This document shows positions 54,457 through 63,052 of a stretch of 64,000 nucleotides of DNA, piece by piece. The notes under the pieces were generated by a model, which saw only the letters and a program-made list of their open reading frames with translations, did not search any database and was not told the origin of the DNA. Made by a program: the position numbers and the translations under genes. The first letter of the stretch is position 1. Every line of letters starts with the position of its first letter. Source of the stretch: Kribbella caucasensis (GTDB lineage Bacteria; Actinomycetota; Actinomycetes; Propionibacteriales; Kribbellaceae); assembly GCF_004361855.1 (NCBI RefSeq), contig NZ_SNWQ01000008.1, positions 248,001 to 312,000 on the forward strand, given 5' to 3'.

Positions 54457-55491
54457 ATGACGTCAGCAGCAGATTCCGGTGAGTCGCCTCCGGGCGAATT
54501 CCAACCCGTTGGTGGCAACCTCGAGCGTGGGCTCATCTGGGTGTTCATCGTCGTGCCCACTCTCGCGCTACTGCCAGGGATCTTCTTCGCCTGGGGCGGC
54601 TGGATCGGCTGGCGCGACATCGTCCTCCTGGTCGTGTTCTACGTGATCACCGCCACCGGCATAGGCGCCGGTTACCACCGAGGCTTCACCCACGGCTCCT
54701 TCAAGAGCAAGCGTGGCCTCAAGATCGGACTCGCAATCGCCGGCAGTATGGCGCTTGAAGGACCCGTCATCCGCTGGGTGGCCGACCACCGCAAACACCA
54801 CAAGTTCTCCGACAGAGAGGGCGATCCACACTCGCCCTGGCGCTACGGCACCACCGCTTGGGCGGTGACCAAGGGGTTCATCTTCGCCCATGTCGGGTGG
54901 GTGCTCTGGGGCAAGGATCGCGCCGACCCGAAGCACTACGCCCCAGACCTCCTGAACGACCGCGACATGGTTTGGATTTCGCGGCACTTCCGTGAACTGG
55001 CGGCGATCTCTCTGCTGGCACCTGCGCTCATCGGCGGGCTGTGGCGCATGTCGTGGCACGGTGCCGCTACCGGATTCTTCTGGGGCACTCTGGTCCGTAT
55101 CGCCTTGATGCACCACGTCACATTCTCGATCAATTCAATCTGTCATCTCACCGGCGAGAAGCCCTTCGAGTCCCGCGACCGGTCAGGGAACGTCTGGTGG
55201 CTGGCCGTCCTGAGTCAGGGCGAGTCATGGCACAACCTCCACCACGCCGACCCCACGTGCGCACGCCACGGCGTACTCAAGGGACAGATCGACATCAACG
55301 CCTGGTTCATCAAGCGATTCGAACGGCTCGGCTGGGTGTACAACGTCAAATGGCCAGACCAGGAACGCCTCCAGAAGAAGCGTGCGGCCATAGCTTGCGC
55401 GGCGAGCTCGCGCATACCAGCAGGAGGAAAAGAAGGACACCGCCGTGGAGTGCGACGGCAAGACCCAGAACAGCCACAACCGCCAGGCTGA
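54457..55491 (+). CDS. Acyl-CoA/stearoyl desaturase (delta-9 type)
   Basis: 344 residues. Membrane diiron desaturase with all three histidine boxes: HRGFTH (74-79), HRKHH (111-115) and HNLHH in the second half. Four hydrophobic spans. Adds a double bond to fatty acyl chains, making the membrane more fluid in the cold or under stress. ATG at 54457 after TAGGAG. The last ~35 residues (RRGVRRQDPEQPQ) are unlike the family and may be a run-on tail. Confidence 0.92.
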   Translation: MTSAADSGESPPGEFQPVGGNLERGLIWVFIVVPTLALLPGIFFAWGGWIGWRDIVLLVVFYVITATGIGAGYHRGFTHGSFKSKRGLKIGLAIAGSMALEGPVIRWVADHRKHHKFSDREGDPHSPWRYGTTAWAVTKGFIFAHVGWVLWGKDRADPKHYAPDLLNDRDMVWISRHFRELAAISLLAPALIGGLWRMSWHGAATGFFWGTLVRIALMHHVTFSINSICHLTGEKPFESRDRSGNVWWLAVLSQGESWHNLHHADPTCARHGVLKGQIDINAWFIKRFERLGWVYNVKWPDQERLQKKRAAIACAASSRIPAGGKEGHRRGVRRQDPEQPQPPG

Positions 55492-55552
55492 CTGTCAGAG
55501 CTCGCGGCGGGTACCTGGAGTCGGCACGGTACCGCGATGCAAGGATTCAACT

Positions 55553-56293
55553 TTGTCTACAGGTCGAAAAGTCATCGATGTCATCCGGGGATCCACCGAA
55601 GCGGTGGTGCGGGAGACCTTCCGCCGGATCGCTGCCGTCCGGGGTGCCGCTGCCGTTCACCCCCACGGGGTGGCGTTCAAGGCCGAACTCGAGTTGGTTG
55701 CCCCGCTTCCTGAAGGCCGGTACGACGCTGTGGCGCGACTCTCCAAAGGCGCAGGCACCCCCGGCGACCAGGTCGACGTCCTCGGACTGGCAATCCGCGT
55801 GCAACCAGCAGCCGAGGCCGGATCCTGGGATCTACTGCTGTCCAGCGCAGGACAAGGCCGCCTGACCCGATGCTTGCCGGTCCCCGCCGGTGACTGGAGC
55901 ACCGCGCGGTACAGCACGCTGGCGCCGTACGAATTCCACCACCGGTGGATATGGCTCATGGCTACGCCCCGGGGTCCAAAGGTCGGCCACTCATCTGTGA
56001 TCAAGCTCGACCACAACGCACCCGAGGGGTTCACCCTCGCGATCGCCAGCCAAACAGGAGGCTGGCTCACCGTCGGCCGCCTGACTCTGCTGACCCCGCT
56101 CACGGACACGGGCGATCGGTTCGACCCGATGCTCAACTCCCCACCCGGCTGGCGGTTGGCGCCCGCGTGGTTGCGGACGATCCGGGAGATGGCCTACCAG
56201 GGCAGCCGCCGCGGACACAACGGAACTCCTGCGGCGAGGCCTCCCGCCGACAGCTCACCACAGGCGACAGCGCCGGGAGCCAGCGACGGGTAA
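55553..56293 (+). CDS. Catalase-superfamily-like protein
   Basis: About 246 residues from TTG at 55553 (AAGGA seven bases before). VRGAAAVHPHGVAFKAELEL, ARLSKGAGTPGDQVDVLGLAIRV (split) and the following beta strands look like the small catalase-related family (HPHG and R-S-K-G patterns of the catalase core without its C-terminal helices). The heme-ligand Tyr region cannot be placed with certainty. Start uncertain. Confidence 0.6.
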   Translation: MSTGRKVIDVIRGSTEAVVRETFRRIAAVRGAAAVHPHGVAFKAELELVAPLPEGRYDAVARLSKGAGTPGDQVDVLGLAIRVQPAAEAGSWDLLLSSAGQGRLTRCLPVPAGDWSTARYSTLAPYEFHHRWIWLMATPRGPKVGHSSVIKLDHNAPEGFTLAIASQTGGWLTVGRLTLLTPLTDTGDRFDPMLNSPPGWRLAPAWLRTIREMAYQGSRRGHNGTPAARPPADSSPQATAPGASDG

Positions 56294-56325
56294 CCCTCCC
56301 AACCCACTAGCGCTCTTCGCCACCA

Positions 56326-56821
56326 TCATTCGGCCGGCCCCAACAGGTCGGCCCGGGAGACGGTCAGGTAGACCACCAGCGCCAGGATCGCAGCCAGGAA
56401 GACGGCGCTCGTGCCGGTGGTCCCGAGGCCCAGGCCGCCGTCATCGCGGGACTGCGAAAGGTAATCGCCGATCGACGCACCGAGTGGGCGAGTCAGCACA
56501 TAGGCGATCCAGAACGACAGCACCGCACCCAGCCGCAGGCCGTAGTGCGCGATCGCGACGGCTCCGATGATCCGCCCGAAAATCACAGCCGAGACCCAGT
56601 AACCGAGGCTGAGCTGCTCAGCCGCCAGGTCACCCGCCGCGGTCCCCAGCGCGAACGTGAACAAGATGGCCATCCAGTACCAGGCCTCCCGGCGCCGGGT
56701 GATGATGCTGTGGATCGACAGCGTGCCCTCCCGGCCGTACCAGACGGCGACCGTCGTACCGAGAAACCTTGATCAGCCAGAAGTAGGCAGTCACCTCCGG
56801 GACCTTGCTGAGCAGTTTCAC
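56326..56821 (-). pseudogene. COG4705-type membrane protein with internal deletion and frameshift
   Basis: N-terminal KVPEVTAYFWLIKV in one frame (ATG at 56821) is followed, one base shifted near 56764, by LGTTVAVWYGREGTLSIHSI and AWYWMAILFTFALGTAAGDL. Intact relatives have about 80 more residues between these parts and are near 260 residues; here about 165 remain. Broken twice, so probably non-functional. Confidence 0.65.
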
Positions 56822-57107
56822 ACCAGCCGGGCTGGACGCCGAGCGCGTCAGATCAGAAGTCGTGCGCAGGACCGTAGTGGCGGCGACCTGAGCGCACGCT
56901 GAGTAACAGCGAAGACACTGTCTCGTTCAGTGCGGTTCTGGTCAACGATTACCGCCCACGCCCCAAGCTCCAGGCACGTAACCCGCAAGCAAGGCCGACT
57001 TCCAGCTGGACCGGCCTAGGCGCCGGTCCATCCGGCCTCTGGCCCCCAGTGCTAGCCCCCAGTTCTGGAGAGGTCAGCCGACGCCCGAAAGAAACACAGA
57101 GCCGGAC

Positions 57108-58100
57108 TCATCCTGCGGCCGTATCAGCCCCGCGCAGATAGCGAGCGGACACCTTCCATTCGGTCAGCAGCTGCTCGGCGAACAGGTTGTCCACCGCAAG
57201 CGAACAGCGTGCCCCGAACAGTACGTCGCCGATCGCGTCGGGGTGTTGTTGCACATAGCTGCCGCAGAGATCGTGCGCCGCGATCTGCTCGTGGACCGCG
57301 TCCGCTTCGACATGCTCTGTGAAGTAACGTGCCTGTTCTTCCGAGGCGCCTAGTCTGGTGGCTCCGGCAGCGTACTGACGATTGGGAAGAGTGGACGTCA
57401 TCTCGAGTGCTGCCAGGTGACCGAGGAGCGCGCCAGTCCAACGGCGATGGACCGCGAACAGCGACATCACATTCGACACGGCCAATGTGACGGCCGGCAC
57501 CGCCGAGACGTAACAGCCGTAGCTGTCGTCGAGCCCGAGCCAGCGCATCGTCGTACGGAACAGCTCGGAATGCATCCGGTCCCGGCGGCCACCACCGTAC
57601 TCGTCGGCTTCGATCTCGACCAACGCCGCCTTGGCAGCGCCGTCCAGGCGCGGGATGGCGAAGCTGTGCGGGTCGGCCTCCTTGAGCTGGTAGACAGACC
57701 GGTGCAGAACGAACTGGCGGAACCGCTCCATCGTGGCGTGCCGACGCAGGTACGGCGCCAGCCGTGGACCGTCATCGGCGTCGATCAATGCTCGCAGCTG
57801 CTCCGCGACCGGTTGATCAGTTGGACAGATCCGGCAGTTGGCTTCCAGCCAGTCGATCCAGGGCCGCTCCAACCGTGCGCGGAGAGCAATGATGCCCGGA
57901 TCCCATTGGCGATCGGGGTCTACCTCGTCGAAGCCGCGATACTGCAGCTCGTAGGCGACCCAGAGGGCCAACTGCAGATCATCGTCGGCGAACGGCCGAC
58001 CGGATGGCCTGACTTCGATGGTTCGGTCTCCATCGTCGCCACCCGTGAGCCGGTCGTTCAACCAGGCGCTGAGCGGCCCACGTGGCGGTGGTAGCTGCAT
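57108..58100 (-). CDS. Iron-containing redox enzyme (heme-oxygenase-like diiron oxidase family)
   Basis: 330 residues from ATG at 58100, GAGGAG upstream. All-helical heme-oxygenase-like fold; likely metal ligands Glu167 (EADEYGGG), His177 (RMHSELF), Glu233 (LEMTS), and His263, Asp267, His270 (EHVEADAVHE). Enzymes of this group (UndA, BesC, SznF kin) use O2 and two irons to cleave or hydroxylate amino acids or fatty acids. Divergent from the CDGSH gene by about 85 bp. Substrate unknown. Confidence 0.85.
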   Translation of the reverse strand: MQLPPPRGPLSAWLNDRLTGGDDGDRTIEVRPSGRPFADDDLQLALWVAYELQYRGFDEVDPDRQWDPGIIALRARLERPWIDWLEANCRICPTDQPVAEQLRALIDADDGPRLAPYLRRHATMERFRQFVLHRSVYQLKEADPHSFAIPRLDGAAKAALVEIEADEYGGGRRDRMHSELFRTTMRWLGLDDSYGCYVSAVPAVTLAVSNVMSLFAVHRRWTGALLGHLAALEMTSTLPNRQYAAGATRLGASEEQARYFTEHVEADAVHEQIAAHDLCGSYVQQHPDAIGDVLFGARCSLAVDNLFAEQLLTEWKVSARYLRGADTAAG

Positions 58101-58186
58101 GATCTTCTCCTCGAGGCATCGGGCTGCGGCCCCGGTACCCGCCGGAAAACCATCGTGAATCACCCTCAGGTGGGTACTACCTGTTC

Positions 58187-58396
58187 ATGACCACGAAGGA
58201 CGACAGCGCGACACAGATCCGCCCCTACCCGGACGGTCCGATCCTGGTCCGCGGCGACTTCCTGCTCTTGGACGAGGACGGCGATCCGATTCCGGCTCCA
58301 CGCCGTACCATCGCACTGTGCCGCTGCGGCCGCACCGCCATACCTCCCTTCTGCGACGGCACCCACACCCTGCCCCGCCACGCCACGGCAAGCTGA
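58187..58396 (+). CDS. CDGSH iron-sulfur domain protein
   Basis: 69 residues. The CRCGRTAIPPFCDGTH stretch gives the three Cys and one His that bind a 2Fe-2S cluster (CXCX-S/T-X3-P-X-CDG-H). Likely an electron or cluster carrier. Divergent from the diiron oxidase gene, which may be its partner, as these two genes lie together in several actinobacteria. Confidence 0.92.
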   Translation: MTTKDDSATQIRPYPDGPILVRGDFLLLDEDGDPIPAPRRTIALCRCGRTAIPPFCDGTHTLPRHATAS

Positions 58397-58587
58397 GCCA
58401 AGACGTTTCCACCAGAAGTAGATACCGCGGTTGTCAACGGGTCGAGCACCTCGTACGACGCCGGAGCGTTGCGCCGCGGCGCCGAGGGTTGACTTACGCG
58501 CCGGGGGTAACCGGGGGGTCGCGGGGTTCAGAGGAGAGCCTCAGGAACGCCGGTGCGCGCTGCGCCCGGCGCGGACTGGAGGCTTGC

Positions 58588-59802
58588 GTGGCCAACGCCG
58601 AGTCTGTCCACCCCGCAGCGGGGGTGGGGCTGAGCGATCCGCTGCTGAGCGCGTCCATGATCGATCGGAGCGGATTCCAAGGGTCTTCTGGCGCTCCGCC
58701 GTCCGGCCGGTGGGCCGGCGCGCCCCTCGACACTGCGCTGCTCCGGTCGCTGTTTTCTAGCACCGTCGCCGGAACCGTGGGTTTCGAGGAGGAGCTACTG
58801 CTGGTGCACCGGGGGAGCTGGCTGCCCGCGAATGCCGCCGCCGTGCTGGCGGGCATCGGCGACCCGCGGGTGAAGCCGGAGCTGCCGGCCTGCCAACTCG
58901 AGATCGCGACCTCTGTTCACGAGGACGTGGCGGACGCTGTCGAGGAGTTGGGCTCGTGCCGAGCGCTGGTCGCCGCCGCCTGCGGCCCCGACCTGGCCGC
59001 GATCGCCGCGCCGGTTCACCCGCTCCTCGACGGACCCACCGCACTGTCGCCCACGGAGCGGGCCGCCGGGCTCGGGGCACGCTACCGCGAGGTGATCGGT
59101 CGGCAGCTGGTCTCCTCGTTGCAAGTGCACCTGGCCTTTGGCGATGCCGACTGCACGCTGGGCGTCTACCACGCGTTGCGGAACCTTCTCCCGGAGCTGG
59201 CCGCGCTGGCCGGGGCCGCTCCCTTCGCTGCCGGACGGGACACCGGCCTGTGCTCTGTGCGTCCGGTGATCGCCTCCCAGCTGCCCCGCCAGGGCGTGCC
59301 TCCGGTCATCACCTCCTGGGAGCAGCTCGCCGACGACCTCGCCTGGGTGGTCCGAGGGGGCGCTGTGACCGACGCTTCGGAGTGGTGGTGGGAGCTCCGA
59401 CCGCATGTCCGCTTCGGCACGCTGGAGCTGCGGGTCCTCGACGTGCAGGCGACCGTGGATCGGACCAGTGCGGTCGCCCGGCTCGTGCACGCGCTCGCTG
59501 CCAGGCTTGCCGACCTGCACCACCTCGGCGAGCTCCAATCGCCGGCGCCGACCTGGAGGATCGCGGAGAACCGGTGGGCCGCGCTCCGCGACGGTGTCCG
59601 GGGAGAACTCCTCGACCTCCGCACCGGCGAGGCCCGATCCACCCGCCGCTGCCTTCACGACCTCATCGACGCCGCCGAGCCCCACGCGCCGGGCGGCCTG
59701 GACGACGTACGAGCGATGGTGGAGGACCCACCGGTGGAGCACCTCCGAGCGCTCGGTCCTGAACGCGTGGTGCCATGGCTCGCGGAGGTGTTCACCGCAT
59801 GA
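58588..59802 (+). CDS. YbdK-type carboxylate-amine ligase (GCS2 family)
   Basis: 404 residues from GTG at 58588, with GGAGG six bases upstream; an ATG 23 codons later (58657) is an alternative. ATP-dependent ligase of the glutamate-cysteine ligase 2 fold: GTVGFEEELLLV (metal Glu), PACQLEIATSVHED, VHLAFGDADCTL and RPHVRFGTLELRVLDVQATV. Family members join a carboxylate to an amine, not always glutamate to cysteine. Its stop overlaps the methyltransferase start by four bases. Confidence 0.88.
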   Translation: MANAESVHPAAGVGLSDPLLSASMIDRSGFQGSSGAPPSGRWAGAPLDTALLRSLFSSTVAGTVGFEEELLLVHRGSWLPANAAAVLAGIGDPRVKPELPACQLEIATSVHEDVADAVEELGSCRALVAAACGPDLAAIAAPVHPLLDGPTALSPTERAAGLGARYREVIGRQLVSSLQVHLAFGDADCTLGVYHALRNLLPELAALAGAAPFAAGRDTGLCSVRPVIASQLPRQGVPPVITSWEQLADDLAWVVRGGAVTDASEWWWELRPHVRFGTLELRVLDVQATVDRTSAVARLVHALAARLADLHHLGELQSPAPTWRIAENRWAALRDGVRGELLDLRTGEARSTRRCLHDLIDAAEPHAPGGLDDVRAMVEDPPVEHLRALGPERVVPWLAEVFTA

Positions 59803-60449
59803 AACTGCTGACCCTTCCAGGCGTCTTCGCCCCGATCTCCGACTCGTGGATGCTGGCCGACGCCATCCGCCAGGAGGCCATCGGTCCGGGCTCGCAGGCG
59901 CTCGATGTGTGCACCGGGAGCGGTGTTCTCGCCCTCACCGCCGCCGAGTGCGGCGCGACCACGACCGCGATCGACGTCTCTCGGCGAGCGCTGCTCACTG
60001 TCCGGCTCAACGCGTTCCGGTCCGGCCTGCGCGTCCGGGCGCTCCGGGGCCGGACGTTCGCGCCCGTGGCCGGCGAGCGGTTCGACTTGATCGTGAGCAA
60101 CCCGCCCTACGTGCCGTCACCGAAGCCCGACGTGCCCCGCAATGGCGCCAGCCGGGCGTGGGAGGCGGGTCACGACGGCCGAATTGTTCTCGACGCGCTG
60201 TGCGACGGGGCCCCTGCCCACCTGCGCCCCGGTGGGGCGCTGCTCCTCGTGCACTCGTCCCTCATCGGCATCGACACCACCTTGCAGCGGCTGCGACGGG
60301 TCGGTCTGGTGGACGTCGAGGTGCGAGCATGCGAGCGGGGTCCGCTGGGCCCGCTGATGCGAGCGCAGCAGGCCGCAGGGACGATCCCCTCCGACGTCGA
60401 CGAGGAGGACGTGGTGATCATCCGGGCGAGCGCCCCACCGGCCCGCTGA
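59799..60449 (+). CDS. HemK2/MTQ2-like SAM-dependent methyltransferase
   Basis: 216 residues. SAM-binding loop LDVCTGSGVLALTAAE and the NPPY motif (VSNPPYVPSP) put it among N5-glutamine or amino-group methyltransferases such as HemK/PrmC and MTQ2. It has no N-terminal substrate-binding domain of PrmC. Follows the YbdK-type ligase by ATGA overlap, so both may work on the same small molecule or peptide. Confidence 0.88.
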   Translation: MKLLTLPGVFAPISDSWMLADAIRQEAIGPGSQALDVCTGSGVLALTAAECGATTTAIDVSRRALLTVRLNAFRSGLRVRALRGRTFAPVAGERFDLIVSNPPYVPSPKPDVPRNGASRAWEAGHDGRIVLDALCDGAPAHLRPGGALLLVHSSLIGIDTTLQRLRRVGLVDVEVRACERGPLGPLMRAQQAAGTIPSDVDEEDVVIIRASAPPAR

Positions 60450-60763
60450 TGACAGTCGTCTGACCCATACCCGATCCTCGCCGTAGGTGGTCCCGACCGC
60501 TTTCGGACTCGGCCGGCAGCAACAGGTGGATGCATTTCAGCCTTCGCCACGGCGCTGACCATGCTCGGAGGCATGCGTCTTGCTGGACGGCCACCACGGA
60601 GCCATCTCCGCCAACCCAGTCCGCGAGATCGAGCCGATCGAGGCAGAGGCCAGCCGTACTTCGCTGGCTCGAGAGCGATGGGGGCGCCATGCGGAGAGAG
60701 CGACGATTCGGCGGTCGGGATCGGGGTACCGCTGCCGCGACCTAGTGATCAAGGGGCGCCGCC
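60450..60763. other. Intergenic region without recognised gene
   Basis: 314 bp. Open frames here show no family likeness. A GGGTAC at 60724-60729 lies 35 bases before the peptidase start but has no GTTT-type -35 box. Confidence 0.45.
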
Positions 60764-62128
60764 GTGATGGAACCCGGGAACACAGTGCGTATGGAAAGAG
60801 GCGCGGGGCGTCTCAGCCTTCTGGTCGTCGTGGCGGCTCTGGTCGCCGTGATCGCCTTGGTGTCCCGGAATCGACCGGACGACGGCCAGGGCCTCGACGG
60901 CCTATCGCTGGGGCGTACCTCCCCCACCACGGACGTCACCGGCGCTGCACAACGCAGTCTGGTCGACTACTGGTCCGCCGAACTGCCCAAGGTCTACCAG
61001 CAGGAGTTCGTGGAACTCGCCGGTGGCTTTCAGCCGAAGACTCCACAGAGCCGGCCCTTCTCCTGCGGTGGCCAGCCGCAGACGTACGCCGACCTGCGCG
61101 GTAACGCGTTCTACTGCGGTGCCGGCGACGACTACATCGCGTGGGACGACGCCGGACTGTTTCCGCGGCTGACCGAACAGTTCGGCAGCGTCGCGCCGGC
61201 CATCGTGCTCGCCCACGAGCTGGGTCACGCCATCCAGGCACGCGTCCGCGTCGAGGCGGTCTCGGTCGTTCGTGAACTGCAGGCCGACTGCTTCGCCGGA
61301 TCATGGACTCGCTTCGCCGAAACCTCCACAACTGACGCGATCAGCCTGACTGACGGTGCACTCGACAGCGCGGTGGCGACGATCCTGACGTTGCGAGACC
61401 AGCCTGGCACCGCGGCCACGGCTCCACAGGCCCACGGCCTGGGGTTCGATCGGGTCAACGCGTTCCAGACCGGTTATGAACAAGGCGCTGAGCGTTGTGC
61501 ACAGTTTCCGCAGCAGGGTGTGGTCTCCACCGAACTGCCGTTCCGAACGGCGACCGAGGCAGCGACCGGCGGCAACCTGCCCTACCCGGAAACCGTGGAG
61601 CTTCTTTCCGGAACCCTCAACGACTTCTGGTCGACCGCTGTACCCCAGCTTCGCACCGGCGAGACGTTCACCGCACCCACGCTGAACGCGACGGACGCGG
61701 ACAAGCTGCCGACCTGTCCCGGAGACCTCGAGCAGGGCGGCCTCTCGCAGTACTGTGCCGCGACAGCATCGATCGATTGGCTGACCTCGCGGGTTCAGAC
61801 TGCCCATGAGCGCATCGGTGACCTGGCCACTGGAGCAGTACTCAGCCAAGCATGGGCGGAAGCCGCGCAGAGCCAGTCCGGCCTGCAAACCACCGGCCGG
61901 CAGGCCGGACTGCAGCGCGACTGCTTCACCGGCGCGTGGCTCGCGTACCTCGCCCAAGGCGACCTGCCCAGCTCTCAACTGTCCCCCGGCGACCTCGACG
62001 AAGCGCTCACCGAGATCGTCGCGAGCAGTTTCACCGAAGACGGCCGGCGAATGGACCGCGGCGGCGCCTTCGAGCGCTCCAAATCACTGCGCGCCGGAGT
62101 GTTCGAAGGCCTGACGAGCTGCCTGTGA
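60764..62128 (+). CDS. Membrane-anchored neutral zinc metallopeptidase (YpfJ-like)
   Basis: 454 residues; GTG at 60764 or the adjacent ATG at 60767. One N-terminal span (residues about 17-35), then an extracellular peptidase domain with HELGHAIQ zinc site and ELQADCFAG third-ligand region, followed by a repeat-like second half that also has a QRDCFTGAW motif. Several Cys may form disulfides. Substrate unknown. Confidence 0.88.
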   Translation: MMEPGNTVRMERGAGRLSLLVVVAALVAVIALVSRNRPDDGQGLDGLSLGRTSPTTDVTGAAQRSLVDYWSAELPKVYQQEFVELAGGFQPKTPQSRPFSCGGQPQTYADLRGNAFYCGAGDDYIAWDDAGLFPRLTEQFGSVAPAIVLAHELGHAIQARVRVEAVSVVRELQADCFAGSWTRFAETSTTDAISLTDGALDSAVATILTLRDQPGTAATAPQAHGLGFDRVNAFQTGYEQGAERCAQFPQQGVVSTELPFRTATEAATGGNLPYPETVELLSGTLNDFWSTAVPQLRTGETFTAPTLNATDADKLPTCPGDLEQGGLSQYCAATASIDWLTSRVQTAHERIGDLATGAVLSQAWAEAAQSQSGLQTTGRQAGLQRDCFTGAWLAYLAQGDLPSSQLSPGDLDEALTEIVASSFTEDGRRMDRGGAFERSKSLRAGVFEGLTSCL

Positions 62129-62345
62129 GCTCACACTGGGCAGCTCAGTCCACACCGGTTGGGCGCCCCCGGTGCGGTGTCGGGGGCGACCGTCGGGTCT
62201 GTGGCCGCGACAGGATCCGGCTCTCCCGCTGCCACCAGGTGGACCAGGCGGTCGTCCCGTCCTGCGCACGCCGTCCCTGCGCTCGTTCGCCGTCACCGCC
62301 TCGGTACCCCGCCCCCGCGACATTCAGACGGCAGCAGACACACGT

Positions 62346-62370
62346 GCTTGCAAGGCCTCCCGGGGGGTAC
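62346..62370 (+). promoter_or_regulatory. SigB/SigF-like promoter of hemerythrin gene
   Basis: GCTT (62346-62349), 15-bp spacer, GGGTAC (62365-62370). The -35 box is weak, but GGGTACCTACGC recurs exactly at 42471-42482 before the heptose operon. Confidence 0.45.
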
Positions 62371-62406
62371 CTACGCACTTCCACCACTACGTAGGAGGAG
62401 AAGCTG

Positions 62407-62976
62407 ATGACTTCCACCGACGGCGACACCAATCGGGACATGATCGACGTCCTCACCGCGGACCACAGAGAGGTCGAGAACCTCACCGATCAGATCACGG
62501 CCACCGTCGACCCGGAAGAACGCCGGGACCTGGCCGACCAGCTCATCGCGGAACTGGTGCGGCACTCGGTCGCCGAAGAGATGTACGTCTATCCAGCGAT
62601 GCGCGACCACCTGCCGAACGGTGAGCAAGCCGTCGAGCACGACATCCAGGAACACAAGGAACTCGAGACGCTGATGAAACAGCTGGAGGGCGCCGACACG
62701 GACAGCGCCGAGTTCGAGGACGTGCTCGGGAACCTACGGCAAGCACTCCTCGACCACGTGCAGGACGAGGAGACCACGCAGTTCCCGCAACTGCGGGCCC
62801 ATGTCCCTGCCGCCACGCTGGTCGAGCTGAAGGAAAAGGTCGAGCTGGCGAAGAAGGTCGCACCCACCAGGCCACATCCGGCCGCACCGAACGCCGAGCT
62901 TTTCCACAAGCTCGTCGGTCCCGGAGTGGGACTGGTCGACCGGCTCCGGGACAGGCTCACCGGCCGCTCGACCTAG
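62407..62976 (+). CDS. Hemerythrin-domain (HHE) protein
   Basis: 189 residues. HHE cation-binding motifs: DVLTADHREVENL, RHSVAEEMYVYPAM, EHKELETLM and HVQDEETTQFPQL supply the His and Glu ligands of a diiron site that binds O2 or NO. C-terminal helix-rich tail (KVAPTRPHPAAP...) of 40 residues. Common in actinobacterial stress regulons. GTAGGAGGAG precedes the ATG. Confidence 0.92.
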   Translation: MTSTDGDTNRDMIDVLTADHREVENLTDQITATVDPEERRDLADQLIAELVRHSVAEEMYVYPAMRDHLPNGEQAVEHDIQEHKELETLMKQLEGADTDSAEFEDVLGNLRQALLDHVQDEETTQFPQLRAHVPAATLVELKEKVELAKKVAPTRPHPAAPNAELFHKLVGPGVGLVDRLRDRLTGRST

Positions 62977-63052
62977 CAGACATCCGCCACGGCTGCGGGT
63001 TTGCCGCGCCCGGGCCGGGGCACTGGCTGCCTTTCGCGAAAAGGAGTCGCCC

